This document shows, in pieces, positions 1 through 9,506 of a stretch of 64,000 bases of DNA. How positions within the stretch are numbered: the first letter of the stretch is position 1; every line of letters begins with the position of its first letter. Source of the DNA: an uncultured Chloroflexales bacterium (GTDB taxonomy: Bacteria; Chloroflexota; Chloroflexia; Chloroflexales; Chloroflexaceae); NCBI GenBank assembly GCA_937902315.1, contig CALGUG010000029.1, positions 62,001 through 126,000 on the forward strand. The letters run 5' to 3'. Under the pieces are notes generated by a model. That model saw only the letters and a program-made list of their open reading frames with translations. It was not told where the DNA came from and did no database searches. A program made the translations under genes and the position numbers.

Positions 1-70
1 ACTTCAGTACTCTGGCGGCTTGGTCTCTTCCCCAAAGAGGTTTACTTGGCGCGTCCGCCTACGGCTACCA
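1..70 (-). repeat. Interspersed repeat, copy 1 (core 50-67)
   Basis: Core CGCGTCCGCCTACGGCTA lies at 50-67, the reverse complement of the family core. Its flanking arm (ctctggcggcttggtctct at 10-28) resembles the arm of copy 12 at 57.3 kb and, inverted, that of copy 8 at 46.2 kb. It forms an inverted pair with copy 2 at 300-317. The arm may continue past the left window edge. Confidence 0.85.
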
Positions 71-136
71 ACAGCCTGCCCGTAAGCAGGGTGTTGTAGT
101 TGTGTGCCGAGAGACCGCCCTAAAATACACTGTTTC

Positions 137-230
137 AAGCGGATTTCGTATAACACCAAATCCGCTTAGAGACTTGTTCCTTTTGCTGAAGGCCAAAAAC
201 ACAACCTGGCCAGCCGAATGTGGTATGACA
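137..230. repeat. Intergenic repeat family C, copy 1
   Basis: A short element with ACACCAAATCCGC near its left end and AGCCGAATGTGGTAT at its right end (imperfect terminal inverted repeats), with GAAGGCCAAAAACACAA between. Related copies are at 30504-30660 and, partly, 48527-48610. A perfect 10-bp stem (AAGCGGATTT at 137-146 with AAATCCGCTT at 158-167) overlaps its left end. It lies between the two cores of repeat copies 1 and 2. No gene is supported anywhere in 1-494. Confidence 0.55.
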
Positions 231-295
231 TAGTGGGTGATAGTAGCTCCAGTTTGCCGCAGGCAAAGATATTTGCTGAATGGAAGGAAGGCATG

Positions 296-360
296 TTTGT
301 AGCCGTAGGCGGACGCGCCAAGCAACGAATGGAAGGTTGAGACGTCGACGCCTTAGACAA
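296..360 (+). repeat. Interspersed repeat, copy 2 (core 300-317)
   Basis: Core TAGCCGTAGGCGGACGCG at 300-317 is followed by the CCAAGCAACGAATGGAAGG-type arm also seen in copies 5 and 7. It is preceded by ctgaatggaagg, a motif that also precedes copy 14. Confidence 0.85.
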
Positions 361-494
361 AAGAAGTATCGCTTGTCGAGAGGCAAAGGGAGGTGAGGCG
401 ATCAATTGAAGTTGACATAAGAATTAGGTCTGAGCAAAAGAGAGAAGGCCCTGTCCTTGACAGAGCCTTCTGATCAATAGCTGGGTCTATGTGA

Positions 495-1265
495 TTAGTC
501 TTTGGGGATACGGAAGCGCACTGGCTCTGAGAAGCTGCTCCAACCATAGCTGTTGGCAGCTTTTAACGACCAGGTATAATTTTGACCACGAACAAAGTTT
601 GTGATGGTTGCGCTTGTTGCTGGTGCAGCTACAAGGACAGACGCAACACGATTGCCATCGGCTGAATCGAGATTGACGCGGTAATAGAGAGCGCCGGGTA
701 CCGGGTCCCAAGTTAGTACGAGTTGTGAAATGCCCGCTGGAACGATGGAATTATTGCTGGGCGCGCGTGGAGTGGGAATAGGAGCCAATAGAGCGTTCTC
801 TTTGCGTTGTGGCGTTGTGAGACTACGAGTGGGAGAGAATTTATAGTTGCCAGAGTTGAGCGGCTCTTCGATGCCAACGCGCCAGTAATAGGTCTTGCGG
901 GCATCGAGATTGCTGTTTACGATACGTTCTGCAGTCGTTTGATTCTCATCGCGGATACGAATGGTGGTGTCAAGATCAAAGAGATCACTAAAATCAGGAG
1001 TTTCAGAGATTTGGATGCGATAACGCCCCGGCATAGGTGTGTGCCACTTAAAGACGGGTGCGAGAATGCTTAGGGCTTCCCCATCTGCAGGGTACAACAG
1101 TTGAGGAGTATCGGGTTTTTGAAAGACACTAGGAATAAAGACACAGTATTGACTTGCGCAATTGCCCTGTGCTGAAACGGGCGTGGATACTGGCAATACT
1201 CCTATTCCAAGCAGTGTTATCGTGGCAAATAGAAGAGATTGAAAGAGTGACTTGTGTTTCGTCAT
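495..1265 (-). CDS. Secreted protein with fibronectin-III-like domains
   Basis: About 256 residues. The N-terminus is a typical Sec signal peptide: a Lys-containing start (MTKHKS), a hydrophobic stretch around residues 8-25, and a probable cleavage after the VSA/Q region. The mature part begins with a short Cys-containing segment (CASQYC), then two beta-rich modules of about 90 residues with Fn3-like features: TPQLLYPADGEAL...KWHTP and PSNNSIV...LTWDPVPGALYYRV, the second ending in YTWSLKAANSYGWSSFSEP. No catalytic motif is visible, so an envelope or extracellular binding role is inferred. The start at 1265 has AGGAG about 11 nt upstream; an in-frame codon at 1292 has no such support. It is transcribed alone, away from the exoprotein block on the other strand. 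Function unknown. Confidence 0.8.
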   Translation of the reverse strand: MTKHKSLFQSLLFATITLLGIGVLPVSTPVSAQGNCASQYCVFIPSVFQKPDTPQLLYPADGEALSILAPVFKWHTPMPGRYRIQISETPDFSDLFDLDTTIRIRDENQTTAERIVNSNLDARKTYYWRVGIEEPLNSGNYKFSPTRSLTTPQRKENALLAPIPTPRAPSNNSIVPAGISQLVLTWDPVPGALYYRVNLDSADGNRVASVLVAAPATSATITNFVRGQNYTWSLKAANSYGWSSFSEPVRFRIPKD

Positions 1266-1862
1266 AACAACATGGCTCCTAATCGTACACAACCTGTTAT
1301 ATTTTGAAACGACCTCTCATTATTGATAAATGACCTGCGTAGCAACAGCGAACTTTGATTGTTAGGGAATGCACCTCCTTGTGTATTTCCTTCTATGTTT
1401 ATCTACCTTGTCAGGTCTTCGCGTCGGTCTCAAATTGCAAAATATAGTATGGAACGCATAGAAGCGTTGTTAATGACTCATTTCTAGCGTGTTTTGTGCT
1501 AAGTGAATAACTGAAGAATTAGGGTAAAAGAAAGATATAGGGAACTATAACATCTGAAAATAAGTATCTTTTCACCATTGTGCAGTGATATAAAAGGAGT
1601 GTCATTTTCAAGTTGACAAAAACGTTATAAATAGCGAAAATGCCACAATTTTTCGATAGTTTATCGGACTTGAAGATGACTAAAGTATGTATTTCGCTGA
1701 AAAAGTTGTTATCAAAAAACGGAAAATACGTCTTTATGGGTCGGAATGAACTTAAAAATGGCCGATGTGCTTCCATAGAGAGGCCCAGCCTAACTTAAGC
1801 AAGGTTCCAGTTTGCATAGCCTTCATATAAGCATTTTTTTGGGGATGGATACTGTTGGGGCG
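1266..1862. other. Intergenic region, no gene supported
   Basis: A divergent intergenic stretch between the secreted Fn3-like protein (-) and the A2M-like protein (+). It is AT-rich between about 1490 and 1760. Short open frames here lack ribosome sites and look non-coding. Apart from the promoter at its right edge I see no defined structure. Confidence 0.5.
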
Positions 1863-1890
1863 AGCAAGCTATGCTATACTGTAGCTTGCT
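1863..1890 (+). promoter_or_regulatory. Extended -10 promoter within a palindrome
   Basis: AGCAAGCTA (1863-1871) and TAGCTTGCT (1882-1890) are perfect inverted 9-mers separated by 10 bp. Between them lies TGCTATACT, an extended -10 element (hexamer 1875-1880). No good -35 is visible. The arrangement suggests an operator over the promoter of the A2M-like gene that starts at 1920. Regulation is inferred. Confidence 0.5.
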
Positions 1891-1919
1891 GCCTTGCCAA
1901 CGAGGGTTGAGGATTCAGT

Positions 1920-4900
1920 GTGACTATCCTGCGTCTGAGCGCTCGTATCTGGATTGGTATATTGGGAATCTGCTTAGTCGGGGTACTACTGGTACTGCTG
2001 GCTCGTTGGTTCCTGACAACGGTGGGTTACGCCCAAGCACCTACCGTGCTTTCACTTGTTCCCGCTGCAGGAACAAGTGACGTCCCCTTGCGTTCTGATA
2101 TTCGGGTACGTTTCAGCACTCCTATGAATCGCGCCTCGGTCGAACGGGCGATCCGCTTCGAACCGCCTTTGCAGGGCCGATTTAGTTGGGACAACGATCG
2201 CCAAGAGGTCATCTTCCTCCCCGATCAAGCGCTTAGCGCTGGCATCACCTATACCATTAGCATCGATCAAACGGCGCGCGGCTGGCTCTACAGCGCACTG
2301 AGCGAGCCGTTCCAAGCCAGCTTCTTCACTACGCCTGCGCCAACCGTGTTGAGCGCCTTACCTACAGGTTCAGATGTCGCGCTTCAATCGCCGATCGCCC
2401 TGATCTTCAGTCGGCCTATGGTCGAAGAGAGTCAGCTTAATCGCACGACTCAGGTCAGCGAGCTGCATTTTATGCCGCCCTTGGCGAGCGATATGCGCTG
2501 GATCGACCAGACGACTCTTTTGATACAGCCCCAACAACCGCTGCCGCCAGCCACAACCATTCTGGTCAACGTCGATGCCAATCTAAGCGACGTGCAAGGC
2601 ACTCCGATGGGGCAAGCCTATCAATGGAGCTTTGCGACCCAAGCGCCGAGTTTGCTTGAACGTGAGCCGAGCGCTGATGCCAAAGGTGTGGGATTGCACC
2701 AACCTTTAAAGCTGGTTTTCTCGCAGCCCTTTCCTTTAGACAAAATCGAGCAAAGCCTGCATATCACTCCTACCCTGAGCGGCAGTTTTAGTTCTGAAAT
2801 CAGCGGAACCGTGCAGATCGTGCGCTTTCAGCCCGATACAGCTTGGCTGCCCGATACGACGTATAGGGTGCGGCTCGACGCTCTCTTGCCAGAAGCAGGG
2901 GACCGCCTGTTGGAAAGCCAAGAATGGTCTTTCAGTACGGCTCCGCAGTTCAGTCTGGTCGGGCGTTATCCCGGTCAAGGCCAGTCTTTGCCGACCGGTC
3001 AAAGTTTACGTCTGATCTTTGCCACGCCTGTCGACACCAGCTTGATCAGTTCGAGTTTGCGTTTGGAACCCGAAGCTCAACCGCTTTCGGTTACAACCAA
3101 TGGTGCGGAGGTTCGCATTCAGGCAGATCTGCAGGCCAATACCGCTTATACCTTGACGCTCGACCCGCAGTTGACCGATATCAACGGCACGCCGCTTGGG
3201 CGCGAATACCGCTTGAATTTTGTGACCGCGCCAGCGCCGGCTAGTATGAGCTTGCCCGATGTTCAAGGGCGTTTTGTGAGCGTCTCGGCTGATGAGGTTG
3301 TTCGGCTCAATCTGCAACGAATCAATACCACGTCGCTGCAAGTCCAGCTCTATCAGCTTGATGAAGCGACTTTGCTGCGTATGTTCGGCTTTTCGAGCAG
3401 CCTTTGGAATGATTTTCAGCCAACGCGCTACAATTTGCCGCTCGTGCGAGCATGGCCTGTCAGCTTCGATGGAGATCTGCCCAATGTCGAGCAACGCTCG
3501 GAACTGCTGATCAGCCCACAAGAGACACCGACGAATCTAGCAGCAGGCGCCTACTATTTGCGTTTGATGAGCCAAGAAGGCTCTCGCCTCGACCTTGTGC
3601 TTTTGGTGTCGCGGGTTAAACTCAGCTTGGTGAGCGGTAGCAAGCAAGTATTGGTGTTTGCCAGCGATGCCAACGGTACCCCTGTATCAAATCTGCCCTT
3701 GCGCCTGTATGCAGGCAGCAGTGTGATTGCCCAAGGCCAAAGCGATAGTGATGGCGTATGGATGGTCGATCGAGCTTCTAGTAGCGGCCCGTACCTTGTA
3801 CTAGCCGATGCCGCTTTCGCTGCTGGCGATTCCAGCAGTGCCGCGATTGTGCATAGCGCTTGGACGTTGGCGGGCGCGTATGCGCAGAATGCCGAGCGCG
3901 ATGACTATCGGCTTGCCATCGCGATCGATCGCAATTTTTATCAGCCGAGCGATACGCTCGAACTGCGAGGTCTGCTGCGGGCGATTTCGAGCACGCAAGT
4001 GCTGACGCCAACCAGCGAAACGAGCCTTGAGCTTACCTTGCGCCGCGCCAGCGGAACCGAGATTGTAGCGCGCGGTAGTGCGCAGGTTTCGGCCGACGGC
4101 AATGTTTACGGCACGCTGTCTTTTAAAGATCTCAATCCGGGCAACTATATTGTGCGGGCGGCGCTTGGCTCGCTAGTGCGCGAATTGCCGCTACGGATCG
4201 TTGCGGCTCAGCAGCAGCCCTTTGTGGTTGAGCTTTTCGATAGCGATACGCGCCGTTTGCGGCTCCATGCGCGCAGACCCGACGGCGAGCCGATTGTGGG
4301 TGCTCAGGTAGAATGGCTGATTCAAGCCGAAGGTTATGTGCCGCTCGCTCCAAATAATCTTCCGCCTCAAATGAGCGTTGCCGACGATGAGGAGCGCCTG
4401 ACTGCGCCCTTTGAATACACTGGCAGCGGCACAACTGACTTTGCGGGTGATCTGTTGATCGATCTGCCGAGCGAGATCTTTAGCCGCACGCTCCAGCTCA
4501 ATCTGAGCGCCGACATCTATGAATTGCCTAAGCTGCGGAGCCATTTCGAGCAGAGTTGGCGCTGGCCCGCTTTGCCGCTTCAGATCGGTATTCAGCCTCA
4601 AAGACAAGTCTGGTTGGCGACGCAGCCGCCTGTGATCGACTTTATGACTGTGGGCAGCGATGGCCGAGCTGTAGCGAACCAAGATTTTCAGGTTGAAGTG
4701 CTGCGTCGTGTGTGGGAACCGGAACTGCGCGAAGTGAATGCGTTGCGCCGAGCTTTGCGTAGCGATGAGCAAGGTATCGTTAAACTGACCCTCGATCTAC
4801 GCGAGCCAGGCGAGTACCGCATTATTGCTACGGCCAATGATTCGTTTGGCCGCGAAGTGCGCAGCGCACGTTCGATCTGGGTGCTGCCCGGCTCAGCTAG

Positions 4901-7469
4901 CGCCAGCTTCGCAAACTGGAATCAGTCTGAGAATGAATTATTGATCGTGCCCGATCAAAAGCGCTACTTGCCTTCCAGCCAAGCTGAGTTGTTTGTGGCT
5001 TTGGCTAAACCTCAGGCTCGGCTTTTGGTGGTGCTTGAGCAAAACGGGGTGATTTCGAGTACGCTGCGTACGCTGAATGCTGGTGAGCTGTTGCCGATCG
5101 CTCTTGCTGCGGGCGGCGATGCGAGTGTCACGCTGATCGAAGTCGATGCTCCACAACGGCGAGTCGGTCGGGTTCGTTTAGCGCTGTTGCCCGAACTAAC
5201 ACCCTTGCAGGTGCAGATCTCGGAGCCGCTTGTGCGCGAGGCGAACGGCCCGAGTCTAAGCAACACCCTCAGTTTTAGTGTCACAGTGCAAGATCAGCAG
5301 GCGGCCCCCGTCAGCGCCGATCTGCTGGTGGCGGTTGCTCCGCCCCAACATTTGCCGCTGGCGAGCATCGTGCCCGCCCAACTGAGCCAGCTAGCTCGCC
5401 CGCTACTGCCCGGAGTCAGTGACACAAGCGCTATCGAACTCGGCGCTCAGATCAGCGGACCCAGTGTGGCTCCTTCTTTACCCAACCGCAGCCGAATCAG
5501 CCACGAGCGACCTTATGGTTGGCTGCTCGCTCAGCGCAGCGATGCCAACGGTCAAGCCCATTTCAGCCTCGAATTGCCGCCCGAACTGAGCCAGTGGCGG
5601 ATTTCGGTTTTGGCAAGTAGCGCTGCGACATCTTACGGTCAAGCTTCTCAAGAGGTGATGGTCACGCCAAGTTTTGTGGCCGAGCCGGTTCTGCCCGATC
5701 TTTTGTACGAGGGTGATCAAGCTAAGCTCGGCTTGTTCTTGCGCAATAGCAGTCCTTTCACCCAAAGCTATCGGCTCGAGCTGAGCAGCGCTCACTTGCG
5801 TATTCCTCAAGCAGGCCAAGATCTGCTTTTGCCTGCGGGCGCCGAGCAGTTGCTGACTTGGTCGATCTCAACCGTTCAGCTCGGTAACGCCGAACTTCGT
5901 TACAGCCTCCAGATCGATGGAACCGCTACTCGTGAGCTGACTCGCACGCTCAGGATCGAGCCACTTCCGCGCGCACAACTGGCCGCCGAAACCTTGATCG
6001 GCCCGATTGAGCAGACGCTCAATTTCAGCTCAACTCAAGAGCTTGGGCCGCAGCAGATCCGCTTGCTTGCTGCTCCTGATCAGTTTGCTGTGTTTGCCCA
6101 TAGTCAGACCCGGTTGGCCCAGAAGACCGACCGCACGATCGAAGAGGAGGCTAGCCTATTTCTGCTCAGCGCGTTGTTGCAGCAGACTACCAGCTTGAGT
6201 CAGAGTCTCGATCTGCAACAGACCTTGCAAACAAGTTATAACCGTCTGGTGAGCCAGCAACTGGCTGGTGGCGGTTGGGCGCGCTGGCCCGAGATGGGTT
6301 CGGAGGCTTTTTTGAGCGCCTATGTGCTCGAAGCCCTCAGCTATGCGCAAGCGAGCGGGTTCGATCTGCCCGAGAGCCTACGCGAAAATGGTCTGGCCTT
6401 TTTGCAACGCCAGTTGCAGCAAAGCAAAGAACCTAATCTGCGCGCCTATCTACTCTATGTGCTCTCGCTCTATGGGGTCGAAGACGATCAGATGTTGCGC
6501 AGTCTGTTGCAGCCTGGCGATACTAGTCGTTTGCAGCCCGATGGTTTAGCCTATCTGAGCATGCAGCTCGCATCTAACGAGGCACTAGGCGTTTTGGCGC
6601 GTCTCGAAGCGCTCAGGCAAGAGCTCGACGATGAACGGGTGCTCTGGCACCTAGGTCGAGAGCGCTTTGTGCCCCATAGCCCGACTAGCACCAGCGCGAT
6701 CGTTGTGCAAGCCTTAGCGAGGGCAGAGCGCAATCCGAGCTTGCAGGAACGTGCTCGGCAAGGCTTGCTGCGCGCTTGGAGCGTTGATGGTTGGGCTTCG
6801 GCCTACGAGACAGCTCGTGTTGCGTTGGCGCTATTGCCTTATCAAAACTATGAACAGGATGATGATCAGCGTGTCACAGTGGGGCTGCGTGCCAATGGCA
6901 GCCTTTTGGCCGAACGCAGCTCGACAGATGCGCAACTGCTTCAGATCGAGCGCACTCTGCCCCAGCCGCTTGAACGGCTTGATCTCAGCTTAAATGCAGC
7001 AACAGTTCAGCAAGCTCTGCTAGCCTATCAACTGCTGGGCGGATTAGACTCTCCATCGGACCCAAGCGTCATGGGGCTGCGAGTTGTGCGTAGCTTCCAC
7101 GACCCGCAGAGCGGCGCGCTGCTCGCCAACGGTGCCCTGCAACAAGGCCAGCTTGTCGAAGTGCGCCTGATATTGATTGTGCCTGAAGAGCTCGGCTTTG
7201 CGAGCCTGCTCGAAACACGTAACGCTGCTTTCGAAACACTTCAGACCCAAGCAACAGCGCCTTTTGTGCTTGCCCAGCAGACAACTACCCATCTCGTTTG
7301 GAACGCGCTTCGGCTCGCTCCAGGCATCTATACTCAATCCTATCTGGCTCGAATCGGGCTTGCGGGGGCCCTTTCTATGCCTAGCCCGCAAGTGGGGCCG
7401 CTCTACCAGCCATCCGAGATCCTCATTGCGCCTTCCCAACAGCTAGTCGTTCGTGAAAATATGCGCTAA
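1920..7469 (+). CDS. Alpha-2-macroglobulin-like exoprotein with four Ig-like domains, no thioester
   Basis: 1849 residues, GTG start with GAGG about 9 nt upstream. Residues 10-33 form a signal peptide or anchor, with plausible cleavage near GYAQA (36-40). Four repeated SbsA/Big_5-type Ig-like domains of about 100 residues follow (roughly 41-139, 140-241, 242-341, 342-438). MG-type beta domains come next, then an A2M-like region near 1195-1285 (ERPYGWLLAQRSDANGQAHF...LPPELSQWRISVLASS) and an alpha-helical thioester-domain-like region near 1390-1640. Bacterial A2Ms that trap proteases use a CxEQ thioester. Here the likely equivalent near residue 1404 reads RTIEEEAS, and I find no cysteine after the N-terminal hydrophobic segment, so covalent trapping is not possible. 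A non-thioester, YfaS-like surface role is inferred. The glycoside hydrolase at 7501 starts 31 bp downstream and is probably co-transcribed. Confidence 0.85.
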   Translation: MTILRLSARIWIGILGICLVGVLLVLLARWFLTTVGYAQAPTVLSLVPAAGTSDVPLRSDIRVRFSTPMNRASVERAIRFEPPLQGRFSWDNDRQEVIFLPDQALSAGITYTISIDQTARGWLYSALSEPFQASFFTTPAPTVLSALPTGSDVALQSPIALIFSRPMVEESQLNRTTQVSELHFMPPLASDMRWIDQTTLLIQPQQPLPPATTILVNVDANLSDVQGTPMGQAYQWSFATQAPSLLEREPSADAKGVGLHQPLKLVFSQPFPLDKIEQSLHITPTLSGSFSSEISGTVQIVRFQPDTAWLPDTTYRVRLDALLPEAGDRLLESQEWSFSTAPQFSLVGRYPGQGQSLPTGQSLRLIFATPVDTSLISSSLRLEPEAQPLSVTTNGAEVRIQADLQANTAYTLTLDPQLTDINGTPLGREYRLNFVTAPAPASMSLPDVQGRFVSVSADEVVRLNLQRINTTSLQVQLYQLDEATLLRMFGFSSSLWNDFQPTRYNLPLVRAWPVSFDGDLPNVEQRSELLISPQETPTNLAAGAYYLRLMSQEGSRLDLVLLVSRVKLSLVSGSKQVLVFASDANGTPVSNLPLRLYAGSSVIAQGQSDSDGVWMVDRASSSGPYLVLADAAFAAGDSSSAAIVHSAWTLAGAYAQNAERDDYRLAIAIDRNFYQPSDTLELRGLLRAISSTQVLTPTSETSLELTLRRASGTEIVARGSAQVSADGNVYGTLSFKDLNPGNYIVRAALGSLVRELPLRIVAAQQQPFVVELFDSDTRRLRLHARRPDGEPIVGAQVEWLIQAEGYVPLAPNNLPPQMSVADDEERLTAPFEYTGSGTTDFAGDLLIDLPSEIFSRTLQLNLSADIYELPKLRSHFEQSWRWPALPLQIGIQPQRQVWLATQPPVIDFMTVGSDGRAVANQDFQVEVLRRVWEPELREVNALRRALRSDEQGIVKLTLDLREPGEYRIIATANDSFGREVRSARSIWVLPGSASASFANWNQSENELLIVPDQKRYLPSSQAELFVALAKPQARLLVVLEQNGVISSTLRTLNAGELLPIALAAGGDASVTLIEVDAPQRRVGRVRLALLPELTPLQVQISEPLVREANGPSLSNTLSFSVTVQDQQAAPVSADLLVAVAPPQHLPLASIVPAQLSQLARPLLPGVSDTSAIELGAQISGPSVAPSLPNRSRISHERPYGWLLAQRSDANGQAHFSLELPPELSQWRISVLASSAATSYGQASQEVMVTPSFVAEPVLPDLLYEGDQAKLGLFLRNSSPFTQSYRLELSSAHLRIPQAGQDLLLPAGAEQLLTWSISTVQLGNAELRYSLQIDGTATRELTRTLRIEPLPRAQLAAETLIGPIEQTLNFSSTQELGPQQIRLLAAPDQFAVFAHSQTRLAQKTDRTIEEEASLFLLSALLQQTTSLSQSLDLQQTLQTSYNRLVSQQLAGGGWARWPEMGSEAFLSAYVLEALSYAQASGFDLPESLRENGLAFLQRQLQQSKEPNLRAYLLYVLSLYGVEDDQMLRSLLQPGDTSRLQPDGLAYLSMQLASNEALGVLARLEALRQELDDERVLWHLGRERFVPHSPTSTSAIVVQALARAERNPSLQERARQGLLRAWSVDGWASAYETARVALALLPYQNYEQDDDQRVTVGLRANGSLLAERSSTDAQLLQIERTLPQPLERLDLSLNAATVQQALLAYQLLGGLDSPSDPSVMGLRVVRSFHDPQSGALLANGALQQGQLVEVRLILIVPEELGFASLLETRNAAFETLQTQATAPFVLAQQTTTHLVWNALRLAPGIYTQSYLARIGLAGALSMPSPQVGPLYQPSEILIAPSQQLVVRENMR

Positions 7470-7500
7470 GTAGCGCAGATTTGACAAGCTGTGGTATAAG

Positions 7501-9396
7501 GTGAAAGCCTTTCTAAATTCAGCGTTTATAGCTGTATACGAAACGTATTCCAAGTTGCGCTCTAACATACCTAATCGCAATCGCAGTCTTCAGCAAAAAA
7601 GGAAACGTCTTTTGATTCGCGCTCTTATCACACTCGTGCTCATATCAAGCAGTATTCTGTTTCCTCGCCAGCAACCTGTCATTGTTCAGGAAGTGCCGCG
7701 TGTTATAAGGGATCTTCCAATCAAAGAGCCTTCGTTTGGTCTGAATAGCCATCTGCTTACACGGTATCCAGACCCGACATCGATGGACATTCCTGCCCAA
7801 ATAGTTGCTGATCTAGGCGTGCAATGGGTGCGTGAAGATTTCCATTGGCATCGTGTACAACCTACACCGCTGACCTATGATTGGACTTTTAGCGATGCAT
7901 CGATGCGGGCACTGTTAAAGCGCAAAATTCAGATCTTAGGTGTGTTAGGCCCTTCGGTTGGTTGGGCGACCAAAGAACGAACCGACCCCGACTACGATGT
8001 CTCGTTCTATCCACCAGAACCACGTTTGTTTGCCGAATACGTTCGGGCGGTTGTTCATCGTTATAAGCGCTATATCAAACATTGGGAGATTTGGAATGAG
8101 CCGGATCTTGAGCACTTTTGGCGGGGTGGCCCTGATCCGGTTGCCTATGCTGAACTGCTGAAAATCGCAGCCGAAACGATACGTTCGGTTGATCCAGAGG
8201 CGAAGATTTTGATCGGTGGCTTTAACCCCTTCGACACTTCGTTTCTACAAGCGGTCGCGGCTCAAGGCGTTTGGAATAGTTTCGACATCATTGCCATCCA
8301 TCCCTATATCAATCCGTGGGCGCCTGAAGAGGGCAATCTGCTAGCGGTGACCGATGGAGTGCGTTTGGTCGCCAGCCAGTATGGCGAGAAACCGATTTGG
8401 ATTACGGAGGTTGGGTGGGCGAGCGGCCCTTCTGATCGCGATGCAGTTGGTAATACCAATCAAGATGAACAGGCTAATTACCTTGTGCGCTCTATGCTGA
8501 TCTTATGGCAAACCGGGGTTGAGCGTATCTTCTGGTATACCCTCAAGGACGATCCGGGTAACCCGTATGGCCTGTTTGAGTATGGCAATGGACGTACCGA
8601 CTTTAGTCGTCCTAAAAAAGCTTATACCGCTTTCCAGACCTTGAATCGCCAACTGCAAGGCACACGTTTTGTCGCGAGTGGCAGCTTATTCCGTCAAGAG
8701 GTTCTATTTGACTTCGAACAGTTTGGATCCTGGTTACGGCCGAGCCAGCCGAATGGTACCTTTGTTTCTAGCTCGAATCGGGTGAAGTCTGGTACGCGCT
8801 CTGCCCGTTTAGACTATACCTTCGCTAATCCCTTCAACGACTATGTGGTCTTTGAACGCACACAGCCTTTGCCGATCGCGGGGGAACCATATGGGTTGGG
8901 ACTATGGATTTATGGCGATAGTAGCGGAAATACGGTAAGATTTTGGTTAAGGGACGCCGAGGGAGAAGTTTTACAATTTAGTTTGGGTACGGTTGGAGGG
9001 CCGGGTTGGCATTTCCGTTCTGCGCCGATCGGTGGTCAGGTTGAACCGGGTAATAGAGTAACTTCCGGCGGTAATGGACGCCTCGATTTTCCAGTAGAGT
9101 TTGTGGCTCTTGTTTTAGACGATGCTCCTGACAGTTTTATTGGCAGTGGGACGATCTATTTCGATGATTTAACGGTGTTGCAGGGGCGCGAAGCCTATAA
9201 CCTTCGACTCGAACGCGGCAATGCCGCTCTCGACGTGTTATGGTCGCCTCCGGGGAGCTTTGTAGCGATTCCAACAGCTGCTCGTTCGGCCAATCTCGTT
9301 GAACGCGATGGGACAAGCCGAACGATTAGTACCAACGATAATCGCTTCCGAATCAATATCGGCCCAGCTCCCATGTATGTTTGGCACACACGTTAA
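7501..9396 (+). CDS. Membrane-anchored glycoside hydrolase, clan GH-A type (GH39/GH5-like)
   Basis: 631 residues with a GTG start and only weak ribosome-site support. A hydrophobic segment at about 36-55 after a basic N-terminus indicates a type II anchor or uncleaved signal. Residues about 80-400 form a TIM-barrel glycosidase: WEIWNEPD provides the acid/base Glu (E200) and PIWITEVGWAS the nucleophile Glu (E303), the usual clan GH-A pair. The C-terminal ~200 residues are beta-rich (VKSGTRSARLDY...GSGTIYFDDLTVLQGREAYN), like a carbohydrate-binding jelly roll. The substrate cannot be read from sequence; xylosidase- or glucanase-like activities are possible. It follows the A2M-like gene by 31 bp, suggesting a joint cell-surface role. 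Confidence 0.82.
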   Translation: MKAFLNSAFIAVYETYSKLRSNIPNRNRSLQQKRKRLLIRALITLVLISSSILFPRQQPVIVQEVPRVIRDLPIKEPSFGLNSHLLTRYPDPTSMDIPAQIVADLGVQWVREDFHWHRVQPTPLTYDWTFSDASMRALLKRKIQILGVLGPSVGWATKERTDPDYDVSFYPPEPRLFAEYVRAVVHRYKRYIKHWEIWNEPDLEHFWRGGPDPVAYAELLKIAAETIRSVDPEAKILIGGFNPFDTSFLQAVAAQGVWNSFDIIAIHPYINPWAPEEGNLLAVTDGVRLVASQYGEKPIWITEVGWASGPSDRDAVGNTNQDEQANYLVRSMLILWQTGVERIFWYTLKDDPGNPYGLFEYGNGRTDFSRPKKAYTAFQTLNRQLQGTRFVASGSLFRQEVLFDFEQFGSWLRPSQPNGTFVSSSNRVKSGTRSARLDYTFANPFNDYVVFERTQPLPIAGEPYGLGLWIYGDSSGNTVRFWLRDAEGEVLQFSLGTVGGPGWHFRSAPIGGQVEPGNRVTSGGNGRLDFPVEFVALVLDDAPDSFIGSGTIYFDDLTVLQGREAYNLRLERGNAALDVLWSPPGSFVAIPTAARSANLVERDGTSRTISTNDNRFRINIGPAPMYVWHTR

Positions 9397-9428
9397 GCCG
9401 GGATCTTTGAGATTATCATACATATTCG

Positions 9429-9496
9429 ATATAGCGAAAAGCTATATGCTATAATCGAGTTTATCATACTGTCGCTGCGCTACGTACTATACGTAG
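9429..9496 (+). promoter_or_regulatory. Promoter region with two palindromes
   Basis: TGCTATAAT (hexamer 9450-9455) is an extended -10 element. Just upstream is the perfect palindrome ATATAGC-gaaaa-GCTATAT (9429-9447). Just downstream is CTACGT-actat-ACGTAG (9480-9496), ending 10 nt before the BTAD regulator start. The palindromes are candidate operators, perhaps for autoregulation; this is inferred. Confidence 0.5.
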
Positions 9497-9506
9497 GGTC
9501 GTAGTA

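Noticed and set aside
1519..1776. An 85-codon AT-rich minus-strand frame between the first two genes
   Set aside because: No ribosome site, no recognisable motif, and its composition fits AT-rich intergenic DNA.
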